Shown piece after piece: positions 7,708 to 15,423 of a stretch of DNA of 25,212 bases. Below the pieces are notes generated by a model. It did not search any database. It was not told where the DNA came from and was given only the letters and a program-made list of their open reading frames with translations. Source of the DNA: JBBSTY01 sp038235385 (GTDB lineage Bacteria > Actinomycetota > Acidimicrobiia > Acidimicrobiales > Acidimicrobilacustridaceae); NCBI GenBank assembly GCA_038235385.1, contig JBBSTY010000050.1, forward strand, positions 1 to 25,212, read 5' to 3'. Every line of letters begins with the position of its first letter. Within the stretch, counting starts at the first letter, position 1. Position numbers and translations under genes: made by a program.

Positions 7708-8249
7708 GAGAGTCGTCCTCTTCTCCTCGTCGGTGCGCCGATGCGTTGTGCACCACGGCGTCGATGAGTACCTACCCCGCGATCCGTGGGCAAGTGCAAC
7801 GATCTCGTGTCGATGCGGGTCGCAGCGGTCCGCGGTCGCGGCGATGAAGCGCTCGACCACGCATGCCGCGATGTCGACCGCGGCGATCCGTCCGCGCACG
7901 TGACCGAAGCGGGTCTCGGCGACCCCGAGCGATGTCGCGACGCGCGCACGGAGGTGATCCCCACGACCTGCCCTCCGCTCCGGGTCGGACCCCAGCGGAT
8001 CGGGGTCGGTCATGGGCCGAGCACCGGCGCGGTCCGGGAGCCCGATGGGGTCCTCCGCCACGCACGCGGTTCCTCGGGCGTGTCCTGCACGGCGCCTCTT
8101 CGTTCTTCCTCGATGCCGAGCACCGGCACGACCGTCGTGGCAGTGAGCGTCGCGAGCGTCGAACGTGGGACGATCACAGATCTGCCAGCGTCCGCCTGGC
8201 AACGACCACGCCAACCCAGCGATCGTTCACCTCTGTCCGAGGAGCCCCG
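7708..8249. other. 542-bp region without a confident gene
   Basis: This gap separates the small membrane protein (minus) from the GAF gene (plus) and should hold both promoters. A minus-strand open frame continuous with the small gene (8013 to 7708) includes a helical, plausible stretch VDIAACVVERFIAATADRCD, so a longer or decayed gene is possible. Bases 7745-7805 are less GC-rich, and on the minus strand they contain TTGCAC followed 18-19 bases later by GTAGGTA, a loose promoter-like pair about 50 bp before the 7707 start. I see no RNA gene. Confidence 0.4.
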
Positions 8250-8810
8250 ATGTCCGAGCTCGACCGTTCCACGATCGTGGCGATCATCAAGGAGGCGGTC
8301 GGCGCCAGCGGCGCAACTGCCGGATGGATCCTCGAACGGCGGGCCGACGTGCTGACCATCGTCGGCGCGTCGGGCGGGTCTCCGCAGTGGGCCCGAAGCA
8401 TCGTCGGGAGGTCGGCTCCCGTGGGCTCGGGAACCGCATCGATGGTCGCCCAGTCGGGCCAACCGGTCGCGCTCCAACCCGGGTCGACCGCGCTGGAGGA
8501 CGAGATCGGCACGCACCTGCTGGGGCGGACACCAGCGAGCCTGCTGTGCGCACCGTGCACCGACGACGAGCAGGTCGTCGGTGTGCTGCAACTCGTGGAC
8601 AAGCTCGGCGGTGGTCCCTTCGGCTTCGACGACGTCGAGATCGCCACGATGCTCGCGTCGATCGCTGGCGTGGCGTTGGCCCAGGAAGCCACGGCGTCGA
8701 CCGAGCCGCCGCCGCCCGAGCAGCTCGACCGCGAGCTCCGCCGTCTCGCACGAGCCGAACCGGCGAGGTACGTCACGGTCGCACGCGTCATCGAGGCTCT
8801 CCTCGCATGA
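8250..8810 (+). CDS. GAF-domain protein paired with a subtilase
   Basis: A 186-residue protein. Residues about 5-147 form a GAF domain: VAIIKEAVGASGATAGWI at the start, a small-residue-rich centre with GSGTASMVAQSGQPV (59-73), PASLLCAPC (95-103), then VVGVLQLVDKLGGGPFGFDD (109-128), which is the characteristic GVLQLVDK strand of GAF domains, and a final helix. Residues 148-186 are a Pro-rich link and a helical tail. There is no output domain, no signal peptide and no membrane helix, so it should be a cytoplasmic ligand or redox sensor acting through a partner. C100 and C103 form a CxxC that could bind metal or be redox-active. The ATG at 8250 follows CGAGGAG with good spacing. Its stop codon overlaps the start of the subtilase gene (ATGA), so the subtilase is the obvious partner. 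Confidence 0.8.
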   Translation: MSELDRSTIVAIIKEAVGASGATAGWILERRADVLTIVGASGGSPQWARSIVGRSAPVGSGTASMVAQSGQPVALQPGSTALEDEIGTHLLGRTPASLLCAPCTDDEQVVGVLQLVDKLGGGPFGFDDVEIATMLASIAGVALAQEATASTEPPPPEQLDRELRRLARAEPARYVTVARVIEALLA

Positions 8811-9733
8811 CCACCCCGCGCCCCGCGTACTCACGCGATTCGATGGTCCTCGCGCTCCCAGCCGTCGACGCCAACGTCGAGCTCACACCCGAGTGGGCCT
8901 GGGGCGGTGCGACGGGAGCGGGAGTCCGGATCGCGGTCGTCGACAGCGGCATCGATGCGACCCACCCCGATCTCGACGGGTGCATCGACACCGAAGGCGG
9001 CGCGGTGGTCGAGCTCGACCACGATCAGACCCCGCGCATCGTCCCCGGCCCGCACCAGGACGCGTTCGGCCACGGCACGGCGTGCGCAGGCATCATCCAC
9101 CAACTCGCACCCGGTGCATCCATCGCCAGCGTGCGGGTCCTGGGACAGAGCCTGAGCAGCACCTCGGAGACCGTCCTCGCCGGCCTGAGCTGGGCGGTCG
9201 ACCAAGGGTTCGACATCATCAACCTCTCCCTCGGGTCGCGCAAGAGGGATTGGGCCCTGGCGTTCCACGACATCTGCGATCGGGCGTACTTCGAGGGCGC
9301 GTTCATCACGACGGCGGCCAACAACGTCGAGCGCATCACCTACCCCTCGCTCTTCGCCTCGGTCGCGAGCGTCGCGTCGAACCTGTCCGACGACCCGTTC
9401 CGCTTCCACTACAACCCCGAACCGCCCACCGAGTTCCTGGCACGCGGCATCGACGTCGAGGTGCCGTGGCTCGATCACCGCCACATCATCACCACGGGGA
9501 ACTCGTTCGCGGCGCCCCACATCGCCGGCATCGCCGCGCTGATGAAGTCCAAACATGCACACCTGCGTCCCTTCCAGATCAAGACGATCCTGTGGGCGAC
9601 CTCGGCCAACGTGCAGGACGCCTCGGAGCGGGCGGGCCGGCTCAGCCGAGTGGAGCGCCCGGACCCCGGCACCCTCGCTCGAACCACGCGTACGCTCCGC
9701 ATCGCCGACTGGTCGCCCGGAGCTCCCGCATGA
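8807..9733 (+). CDS. Cytoplasmic subtilisin-like serine protease (S8 family)
   Basis: A 308-residue S8 peptidase with a complete triad: D46 in VVDSGIDATHPDL (44-56), H89 in FGHGTACAGI (87-96) and S233 in GNSFAAPHIAG (231-241). The oxyanion asparagine is N172 or N173 in TTAANN. It lacks a signal peptide, an inhibitor prodomain and C-terminal domains; the catalytic domain begins within 30 residues of the start, so it should work inside the cell. The region between the helix of the catalytic serine and the asparagine contains an unusual HYNPEPPTEF segment in place of the common calcium-site loop. The ATG at 8807 overlaps the stop of the GAF gene. Coupled translation suggests a stoichiometric complex in which GAF ligand binding could control proteolysis, since there is no propeptide to do so. 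This is inference. Confidence 0.9.
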   Translation: MTTPRPAYSRDSMVLALPAVDANVELTPEWAWGGATGAGVRIAVVDSGIDATHPDLDGCIDTEGGAVVELDHDQTPRIVPGPHQDAFGHGTACAGIIHQLAPGASIASVRVLGQSLSSTSETVLAGLSWAVDQGFDIINLSLGSRKRDWALAFHDICDRAYFEGAFITTAANNVERITYPSLFASVASVASNLSDDPFRFHYNPEPPTEFLARGIDVEVPWLDHRHIITTGNSFAAPHIAGIAALMKSKHAHLRPFQIKTILWATSANVQDASERAGRLSRVERPDPGTLARTTRTLRIADWSPGAPA

Positions 9734-9967
9734 CCCTGGGGGCGGCGGTCCTCCCGCGTCGGTCCCCCGCGCCCGTCGCGACCGGCGCTCGCCATCGACG
9801 CCGTTCTGCCAACCTGTCACGACAGGACCCGCCCCTGCACCGACCCGAGGAGCCCTCGCCACCGTGGACACCGACAGCCGAAGCGCCACCATCAACAGGA
9901 TGGCGGCGTGCGTCCCTGCGACGCGATCACCTGCCGGAGCGAGCGCGACGACCGGATCGGCGCACCG
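9734..9967. other. 234-bp gap between the subtilase and the FGGY kinase
   Basis: There is no convincing gene here. A frame in the tail ends with a TGA overlapping the kinase GTG, but its peptide looks random and no promoter-like TAnnnT precedes it. The gap contains one inverted repeat, listed separately. The kinase promoter probably lies here. Confidence 0.4.
9813..9826. repeat. Inverted repeat upstream of the FGGY kinase
   Basis: CCTGTC and GACAGG are perfect complements around AC, about 142 bp before the kinase start. It may be a small operator or a weak terminator behind the subtilase gene. No T-tract follows. Confidence 0.3.
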
Positions 9968-11539
9968 GTGACCGAGTCGCACGTCCTCACCATCGATCTC
10001 GGCACCAGCGGCCCCAAGGCCGCCGTCGTGAGCGCTGCCGGTGACGTCGTAGGATCGGCGCGGGCGTTCGTCCGAACCGACTTCCTCGACGGCGGTGGAG
10101 CCGAGCAGGACCCTGAGCTCGTGTGGTCCGCCACGGTCGAGGCCATGGCCGGCGCGCTCGCCGCTGCTCGGCTTCGGGATGGCACGATCGCCGCCATCGC
10201 CGCGTCGAGCCAGTACTCATCGGTCGTCCCCGTCGGTTCCGACGGTTCCGCGGTGGGGCCGATGATCGTGTGGATGGACCTCCGGGGCGCACCCAAGCGG
10301 CTGAAGCGACTCGATGGCTTCCCCCGGACCGCCGACCACCCGGCGGCGCTGCTCCGTTGGATGCGGGTCCACGGCCTCCCGCCGGTCGCGGCGGGGATGT
10401 CGCTCGCGCACATGCGCTGGTTCGAGTTCGCTCGCCCCGAGCTCTACGCCCGCACGAAGGTCTTCCTCGAACCGGTCGACTTCCTCACCATGCGGCTCAC
10501 TGGTCGAGCCACCGCCAACGCGTGCAGCGCGTTCATGATGTTGATGACCGACAACCGGATCGCCGGCACGACCGACTGGGAGCCCACGCTCGTCCGCCAG
10601 TCGCTGATCGACCCGGACAAGCTGCCCGAGCTCGTGCCGGTCGGGAGCGTGGTCTCGACCCTGCTCCCCGAGGTCGCCGCCACGCTCGGGCTCCCGTCAT
10701 CGATCCCGGTCCTGTCGGGCATCAATGACAGCCAGGCCGGCGCCATCGCCGCAGGCACCTTCCGAGGTACCCACGCCGGGCTGGCCCTGGGCACCACCAG
10801 CGTCATCACGACCCACCTCCCGAAGAAGAAGACCGACCCCATCAGCTCGCTGTACACGATGCCGAGCGCGATCGGCGGCCAGCACCTCGTCTCGGCCGAG
10901 AACGGGGTCGCCGGGGTCGCGGTCGACTACTTCCTCGACAACGTCGTCTACGCGGACGATGCGTTCGTCACGCCGGCGACCATCGAGGACCGCTACGAGG
11001 CCTTCAACGCGGTCGCCGCTGCCGGCCCGGCCGGGGCATCCGGCGTCCTGTTCCTCCCGTGGTTGCGAGGGTCGCTGGCCCCCAAGGCCGATGCCCGGAT
11101 GCGCGGGGGGTTCATCAACGTCGGACTCGACACCACTCGCAACGACCTCGCCCGTGCCGTGCTCGAAGGGGTCGCGCTCAACCTCCGGTGGATGCGCGGG
11201 CCCGTCGAGAAGTTCGTCAAGCGCTCGTTCTCCCACTACGTCTTCTACGGCGGGGGGGCCCGCTCCGACCTGTGGTCGCAGATCATGGCCGACGTGCTCG
11301 GCGCACCCGTGCACCAACTGGCCGAGCCGGGATACGCCAACAGCCTCGGCACGGCGATGTTCGCGTTCGAACGGCTCGGCATGATCGAAGCATCCGACCT
11401 CGGATCACGGGTCGACGTGCGTCGGATCTACGAGCCCGCGGCCGATGCGGCCGAAAGCTACGACGAGCACTTCGAGACGTTCGTCGAGGCGTTCAAGAAG
11501 ATCCGTCCGCTCGCCCACCGGTTGCACAGCGGCCGCTGA
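9968..11539 (+). CDS. FGGY-family carbohydrate kinase (xylulokinase-like)
   Basis: A 523-residue sugar kinase with the two-domain ASKHA fold. The N-terminal phosphate-1 loop is TIDLGTSGPKAAVVS (8-22), followed by a MIVWMDLRG segment (99-107) typical of xylulokinases. The catalytic base is D254 in GINDSQAGAIAAG (251-263), adenosine-binding elements are GLALGTTS (271-278) and the FGGY C-terminal signature GGGARSDLWSQIMADVLGAP (428-447) is intact. It would phosphorylate a ketose or polyol; the exact substrate (xylulose, ribulose, glycerol or other) is not readable. I chose the GTG at 9968 because the homologous start of such kinases lies a few residues before the DLGT loop. An upstream GTG at 9908 would add 20 residues of unlikely sequence. 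No sugar transporter or isomerase gene accompanies it. The gene converges with a thiolase across a strong hairpin. Confidence 0.88.
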   Translation: MTESHVLTIDLGTSGPKAAVVSAAGDVVGSARAFVRTDFLDGGGAEQDPELVWSATVEAMAGALAAARLRDGTIAAIAASSQYSSVVPVGSDGSAVGPMIVWMDLRGAPKRLKRLDGFPRTADHPAALLRWMRVHGLPPVAAGMSLAHMRWFEFARPELYARTKVFLEPVDFLTMRLTGRATANACSAFMMLMTDNRIAGTTDWEPTLVRQSLIDPDKLPELVPVGSVVSTLLPEVAATLGLPSSIPVLSGINDSQAGAIAAGTFRGTHAGLALGTTSVITTHLPKKKTDPISSLYTMPSAIGGQHLVSAENGVAGVAVDYFLDNVVYADDAFVTPATIEDRYEAFNAVAAAGPAGASGVLFLPWLRGSLAPKADARMRGGFINVGLDTTRNDLARAVLEGVALNLRWMRGPVEKFVKRSFSHYVFYGGGARSDLWSQIMADVLGAPVHQLAEPGYANSLGTAMFAFERLGMIEASDLGSRVDVRRIYEPAADAAESYDEHFETFVEAFKKIRPLAHRLHSGR

Positions 11540-11545
11540 CCCTCC

Positions 11546-11572
11546 CCCGGCGCTCCGCATCGGGGCGCCGGG
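11546..11572. terminator. Strong bidirectional terminator-like hairpin
   Basis: Two 12-base arms (CCCGGCGCTCCG and CGGGGCGCCGGG) pair completely, with one T-G wobble, around a CAT loop. It begins seven bases after the kinase stop codon in the gap between two converging genes. It lacks a T-tract, as usual in high-GC actinobacteria. As a symmetric hairpin it can serve both the kinase (plus) and the thiolase (minus). Confidence 0.7.
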
Positions 11573-11646
11573 CACCACCCCGTCCGGATCGGGTCGCGAT
11601 GGTGTGTGCCCGAGGATGACGGGCGGTCGTTCGGCGACAGGTCCGG

Positions 11647-12867
11647 TCAGACCCGCTCGATGATGATCGCCGGGGCCATCCCCCCGCCGGCGCACATGGT
11701 CACCAACCCGAACTGCCCGTCGACCCGCTCGAGCTCGTCGAGCACGGTGCCGATCAACATCGCCCCGGTTGCGCCGATCGGGTGACCGAGGGCCATGGCG
11801 CCGCCGTTGACGTTCACCTTGTCGCGATCGAGGTCGAGGTCGCGCATGAACTTCTCGGCCACGACGGCGAACGCCTCGTTGATCTCGAACAGATCGATGT
11901 CGGCGAGCGACAGACCGGCGCGCGCCAGCACCTTGCGGGCGGCCGGGACCGGCGCGTTCAGCATCAGCGTGGGGTCGTCCCCCATGTTCGAGGTGGCGAC
12001 GACCCGGGCTCGCGGCTCGAGGCCATGGGCGCCTGCGTACCCCTCGTTGGCGAGGAGGATCGCGGCGGCGCCATCGACGACACCCGACGAGTTGCCGGCG
12101 TGGTGGACGTGGTCGATGTCGAGGTCGGGGTACTTCTGGTTGATGAGCTCGCGGAAGGTCGGGTTGTCCTCGTGGCGGTGGTCGGCGATCGCCGGGAACG
12201 ACGGCGCGAGCGCGCTGAGGGACTCGACGGTGGTACCCGGACGGGGGAACTCCTCACGGTCGAGGGCAACCGTGCCGTCGAGGTTCAGCACCGGGATGAG
12301 GCTTCGGTCGAAGCGGCCCTCGGCGATGGCGCGTGCCGCCCGCACCTGGGACTCGGCCGCGAGCTCGTCGAGGGATCGTCGCGAGATGCCCTCGAGGGTG
12401 GCGATGGCGTCGGCGCAGACGCCCTGGTGTGATTGGGGGTGCAGCTCCTGGAGGTGGCGGTTGTTCGCCCCCATCGGCAACAGCCCCTTCTTCGGCAACG
12501 ACATCATCTCGGTGCCGCCACCGACGACCAGGTCCTCCATCCCCGCCATGATGGCGTTGGCGGCGATGTTGGTGGCGGTGATGCCCGATCCGCAGAAGCG
12601 GTCGAGGGTCATGCCGCTGGCCCGGACGTCGTACCCGGCGTCGAGCGCGGCCATGCGACCGAGATCGCCGCTCTGCTCGCACACCTGCGAGCTGGTCCCC
12701 CACACGACGTCGTCGACGTCGGAGGTGTCGAAGCCGTTGCGCGCCACCAGCGCCTCGAGCACCGTTCGACCGAGGTGCTGGGGGTGCAGGTGCGCGAGCG
12801 CGCCCTTGCCGGGCTTGCCGATCCCTCGCGGGGTGCGGCAGGCGTCGATGATGAAGGCATCAGGCAT
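11647..12867 (-). CDS. Thiolase (acetyl-CoA C-acyltransferase)
   Basis: A 406-residue thiolase of normal length. The nucleophile C92 sits in DRFCGSGITATNIAANAI, the active-site histidine H362 in GGAMALGHPIGATGAM, and the second cysteine C392 in VTMCAGGGMAPAIIIERV, so all three catalytic residues are intact. It cleaves 3-ketoacyl-CoA to acetyl-CoA plus a shortened acyl-CoA, or runs in the biosynthetic direction. The EMMSLPKK insertion and overall pattern are those of degradative FadA-type enzymes rather than acetoacetyl-CoA-specific PhaA, an impression and not a test. The ATG at 12867 is preceded by GAGGA seven bases upstream. It is the last gene of the minus-strand run; the envelope genes upstream are 94 bp away and unrelated in function. 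It could supply the final beta-oxidation step for the acyl-CoA genes further right. Confidence 0.93.
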   Translation of the reverse strand: MPDAFIIDACRTPRGIGKPGKGALAHLHPQHLGRTVLEALVARNGFDTSDVDDVVWGTSSQVCEQSGDLGRMAALDAGYDVRASGMTLDRFCGSGITATNIAANAIMAGMEDLVVGGGTEMMSLPKKGLLPMGANNRHLQELHPQSHQGVCADAIATLEGISRRSLDELAAESQVRAARAIAEGRFDRSLIPVLNLDGTVALDREEFPRPGTTVESLSALAPSFPAIADHRHEDNPTFRELINQKYPDLDIDHVHHAGNSSGVVDGAAAILLANEGYAGAHGLEPRARVVATSNMGDDPTLMLNAPVPAARKVLARAGLSLADIDLFEINEAFAVVAEKFMRDLDLDRDKVNVNGGAMALGHPIGATGAMLIGTVLDELERVDGQFGLVTMCAGGGMAPAIIIERV

Positions 12868-12961
12868 GGGTGGTCCTCGGGTCGGGCATCAGTGTCGCAA
12901 GCGGTTGTCGGATCGCAGCATCATCTCTCAGGTCCAGATCCGGGTGGGCGCCACGGCGCGG

Positions 12962-14353
12962 TCACGCCGTCGCTGCTTTCGTGCTGACCCAGATGAGGAG
13001 GCTTCCGGTGAACGCCATCCACGCCAGGACCGAGATCCTCAGGGCGTGGCGGACCTTCGGCACGCGACTTGCAAGCTCGCCGGTCCCGAGCACGGCGCCG
13101 CACAGAAACGGGACACCAGCAGGAAGCAGGAAGCGCCCGGCGAGATCGAACGGCCATTGGAGGCTCATCGCCGCGAGGGTCACGGAAACGGCGCCAAGGC
13201 ATCCGAGGGCGATGGCGCGACCTGATCGGGACAGCACTCGCCGGGTTGGAAGCAGCAATCCGATGGATCCCAGGACGACGAAGATGACCGCGACCCACCT
13301 GGCGGCCCGGAACTCCGCGAGGCTCACGACGCCGGGGACATCGGCCCACACGCCGCTCCAGACCTTCGTGATCGACGCCAGGCGCGCGTCCACCAGGGCA
13401 CCAAGCGACACCGGCGGGATCGGACGGCCGACGAAGGTGTCGACACGGAGAGCCTCGTGGTCTCCAGACGCTGTGACATGCCCGTTGGCCAACTCGGACA
13501 TCATCGCGAGCTGCGACGGCAACCCCAGCACCGCAGCGACCGCGGCGGCGAGCCCGAGGAGCCGCAAACGCGTTCTGATGCTGGTCGGGGCATCACGAGC
13601 GACACGCCACAGGAGAGCGCCCATCGGAAGCACGGCCATGATGAGCGCGTGGTAGCGAGACAAGGCGGCGAGGCCGACCATCGAGCCGACCAGCGCCGCA
13701 TCGCCGATGCCGACACGGGCCCGCTGCAGGACCCGCAGCGCCACGAGCGCACAGGCCGTCCCCACGAGGACCGTGACGGCATCGGCGTTCATGTAGGCGT
13801 GGAGGAACCGCAGCTGTGGGACCAGGTTGACGGTGAATGCGACCGCGACGCTCTGGCGCAGCGTCCGCCCGCGCAGCATGCGCCGAACGAGGCCGATGGT
13901 GACGAAGAACTGCGCAGTGGCCACGAACAGCCCGCCGGTGCGAGCCACGAACCGGGTGCTGGCGGCACCGTCGACCGGACCGATGACCTCGGCAATCCGC
14001 GCGGTCGGGAGGTACGGGATGTAGGGCACCGGCGAGTACAGGTGGTAGGGGTGACCGCGTGCGGCGCCGTACTCGAAGTCCTCCCACGTCATCGGGGCAA
14101 GGTCGTGCGCGAAGTGATCGACGACCAGGCGGTGGCTCCCCTCGTCCGGCGCGTACCCGATGGTGAACGCGAGGAGGAGCGACGAACCCAGGAGCACGAC
14201 GAGCGCTCCGGCGATCAGCGCCACGTCGGTTCGACGACGCCGACGGACCATCCGGGATCGGGCCTGAACGCCGGTTTCGGTCGACCCGGCTGCCACACCG
14301 TTGTCGGATTCGGTCGCGTCGGCCGCGCTCACGCGATCCGATCCAAACGCCAT
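12962..14353 (-). CDS. Multi-pass membrane protein, DUF2142/GT-C glycosyltransferase-like
   Basis: A 463-residue protein with about ten hydrophobic helices, the first at 43-66 after a basic stop. Directly outside TM1 is YAPDEGSH (67-74), an acidic loop motif like the PDEPAH of DUF2142 and the DE/DD motifs of GT-C transferases that use polyprenyl-phosphate sugars. Further landmarks are HAYMNADAVT (185-194) and DLAGRFLLPAG (403-413), the latter resembling the GRYLLP motif of DUF2142 proteins. The probable job is sugar transfer on the outer face of the membrane for envelope polysaccharide or glycoprotein. Its ATG at 14353 lies inside the end of the upstream gene (25-bp overlap), so the two are translationally coupled. 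Codon use is somewhat less GC-extreme than in its neighbours. Assignment to the GT-C superfamily is reasonable; enzymatic activity is not shown. Confidence 0.72.
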   Translation of the reverse strand: MAFGSDRVSAADATESDNGVAAGSTETGVQARSRMVRRRRRTDVALIAGALVVLLGSSLLLAFTIGYAPDEGSHRLVVDHFAHDLAPMTWEDFEYGAARGHPYHLYSPVPYIPYLPTARIAEVIGPVDGAASTRFVARTGGLFVATAQFFVTIGLVRRMLRGRTLRQSVAVAFTVNLVPQLRFLHAYMNADAVTVLVGTACALVALRVLQRARVGIGDAALVGSMVGLAALSRYHALIMAVLPMGALLWRVARDAPTSIRTRLRLLGLAAAVAAVLGLPSQLAMMSELANGHVTASGDHEALRVDTFVGRPIPPVSLGALVDARLASITKVWSGVWADVPGVVSLAEFRAARWVAVIFVVLGSIGLLLPTRRVLSRSGRAIALGCLGAVSVTLAAMSLQWPFDLAGRFLLPAGVPFLCGAVLGTGELASRVPKVRHALRISVLAWMAFTGSLLIWVSTKAATA

Positions 14354-15129
14354 GAGTGCAGGTAGCCGATCGGCTTCGGAACCGCGTCGGTCGGATAGGT
14401 CGCGACGTACACCACGACGTCGAGGATCGACGCGTCCGCCCCATCACCGATCACGATTGGGATCGCTTCGAGCTTCTGGCTGGCGTTGCCGACGTCAAGG
14501 TCAAAGGTCGTCAGAACGCCATCTTCGACCTGTATCCCGACCACGAAGGAGGCATCCTCGGTCGTGGACAGCATCTCCGCTCGCACATCGTACGAGCCCG
14601 ACGCCAGGCGCAGATCGACGCGCACCGGACCACCGGGTTGGATGGGCAGACTCGGCCCGATCGGTGCGTACCGGTAGGGTCGGGCGTACTCGACGCCAAC
14701 ATGTTCACCAACCTCCAGGGGGACTGTCTTCGCCACGTCCAGGTCGATCATGGATGCGGTGAACGCCCCCGCGTCGAACGTCGCTGTGGGAGCAAGCGGC
14801 GGACGATCGCCCTCTGTCGTTGCGATGACCGGCGTGCGGTTCACCGCGAGCTGCTGAGCCGCGACGTCGGGGTCCACGAGCACCGGCGTGACACCCGCTG
14901 CAAGCAGCGCGGGCACGGCTTCACGATCCGCAGCCGGCCAGGCAACGCGATCGGCTCCCTGCTGACGCGCCCACGCGGCGATCGATCGCGCGGAACCATC
15001 GTCCATCCTGAGCGATCGCCACGTTCCTCCAGCGGCGATCACCGCTGCGATCAGCACGATCACGATACCGACATCGAGCGCGAGGAGTCGTCCACGACCG
15101 TCGGTCGATGAGTCAGCTGTGTCGCCCAC
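14329..15129 (-). CDS. Membrane-anchored extracytoplasmic protein, partner of the GT-C-like protein
   Basis: A 266-residue protein that I do not recognise. Residues 14-36 are one hydrophobic signal-anchor (LLALDVGIVIVLIAAVIAAG). The following 40-125 region looks alpha/beta, with WARQQGADRVAWPA and GVTPVLVDP. The C-terminal 160-266 region reads like a beta-sandwich (RVDLRLASGSYDVRAEML, VVYVATYPT), as in carbohydrate-binding or decoration domains of envelope glycosyltransferase partners. I set the start at GTG 15129 because AGAGAGG lies seven bases before it. An in-frame TTG at 15180 would add 17 residues without a ribosome site. It overlaps the downstream membrane protein by 25 bp, implying a shared function on the outer surface. 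The name and function remain unknown. Confidence 0.7.
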   Translation of the reverse strand: MGDTADSSTDGRGRLLALDVGIVIVLIAAVIAAGGTWRSLRMDDGSARSIAAWARQQGADRVAWPAADREAVPALLAAGVTPVLVDPDVAAQQLAVNRTPVIATTEGDRPPLAPTATFDAGAFTASMIDLDVAKTVPLEVGEHVGVEYARPYRYAPIGPSLPIQPGGPVRVDLRLASGSYDVRAEMLSTTEDASFVVGIQVEDGVLTTFDLDVGNASQKLEAIPIVIGDGADASILDVVVYVATYPTDAVPKPIGYLHSWRLDRIA

Positions 15130-15423
15130 GTCCGCACCTCTCTTGGCGAAGAACGGTGGCCAAACCGCCGAACCGGTCAAACGACTTCATCTTCGCACAT
15201 ACCGTAGGTACCGCTCACGGTCCTCCGCCGCCGCGTCATCACTGCGCGCTGAACTACGGTTCAACTCGTTCACGGGGCATTTCGACGCACTGCGGCCCGC
15301 CGGTCCGTGCGCCTCGTGCGACCGGCTCGACGTTCGCCCTGGCGGCGCCGTGTCGGACCACCCAGTTGTGTGCAAGCACCTCGGGGGTGTCGGCCCCTGG
15401 TGACATCGGAAGGGGATCAGGCC
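15130..15423. other. Divergent promoter region, 294 bp, no gene seen
   Basis: This less GC-rich gap should hold the promoters of the minus-strand envelope pair and the plus-strand aldehyde dehydrogenase. TAnnnT-type -10 candidates are TACGGT on the plus strand at 15255-15260 and TACGGT on the minus strand at 15206-15201. Neither has a convincing -35. No open frame here looks coding. Confidence 0.4.

Noticed and set aside
9936..9971. Leader-like frame whose TGA overlaps the FGGY kinase GTG
   Set aside because: Any GTG followed by A makes this overlap, the peptide looks random and no promoter-like TAnnnT is near its start.
15130..15180. TTG start at 15180 extending the anchored envelope protein by 17 residues
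   Set aside because: There is no ribosome site at the TTG, while AGAGAGG lies seven bases before the GTG at 15129.
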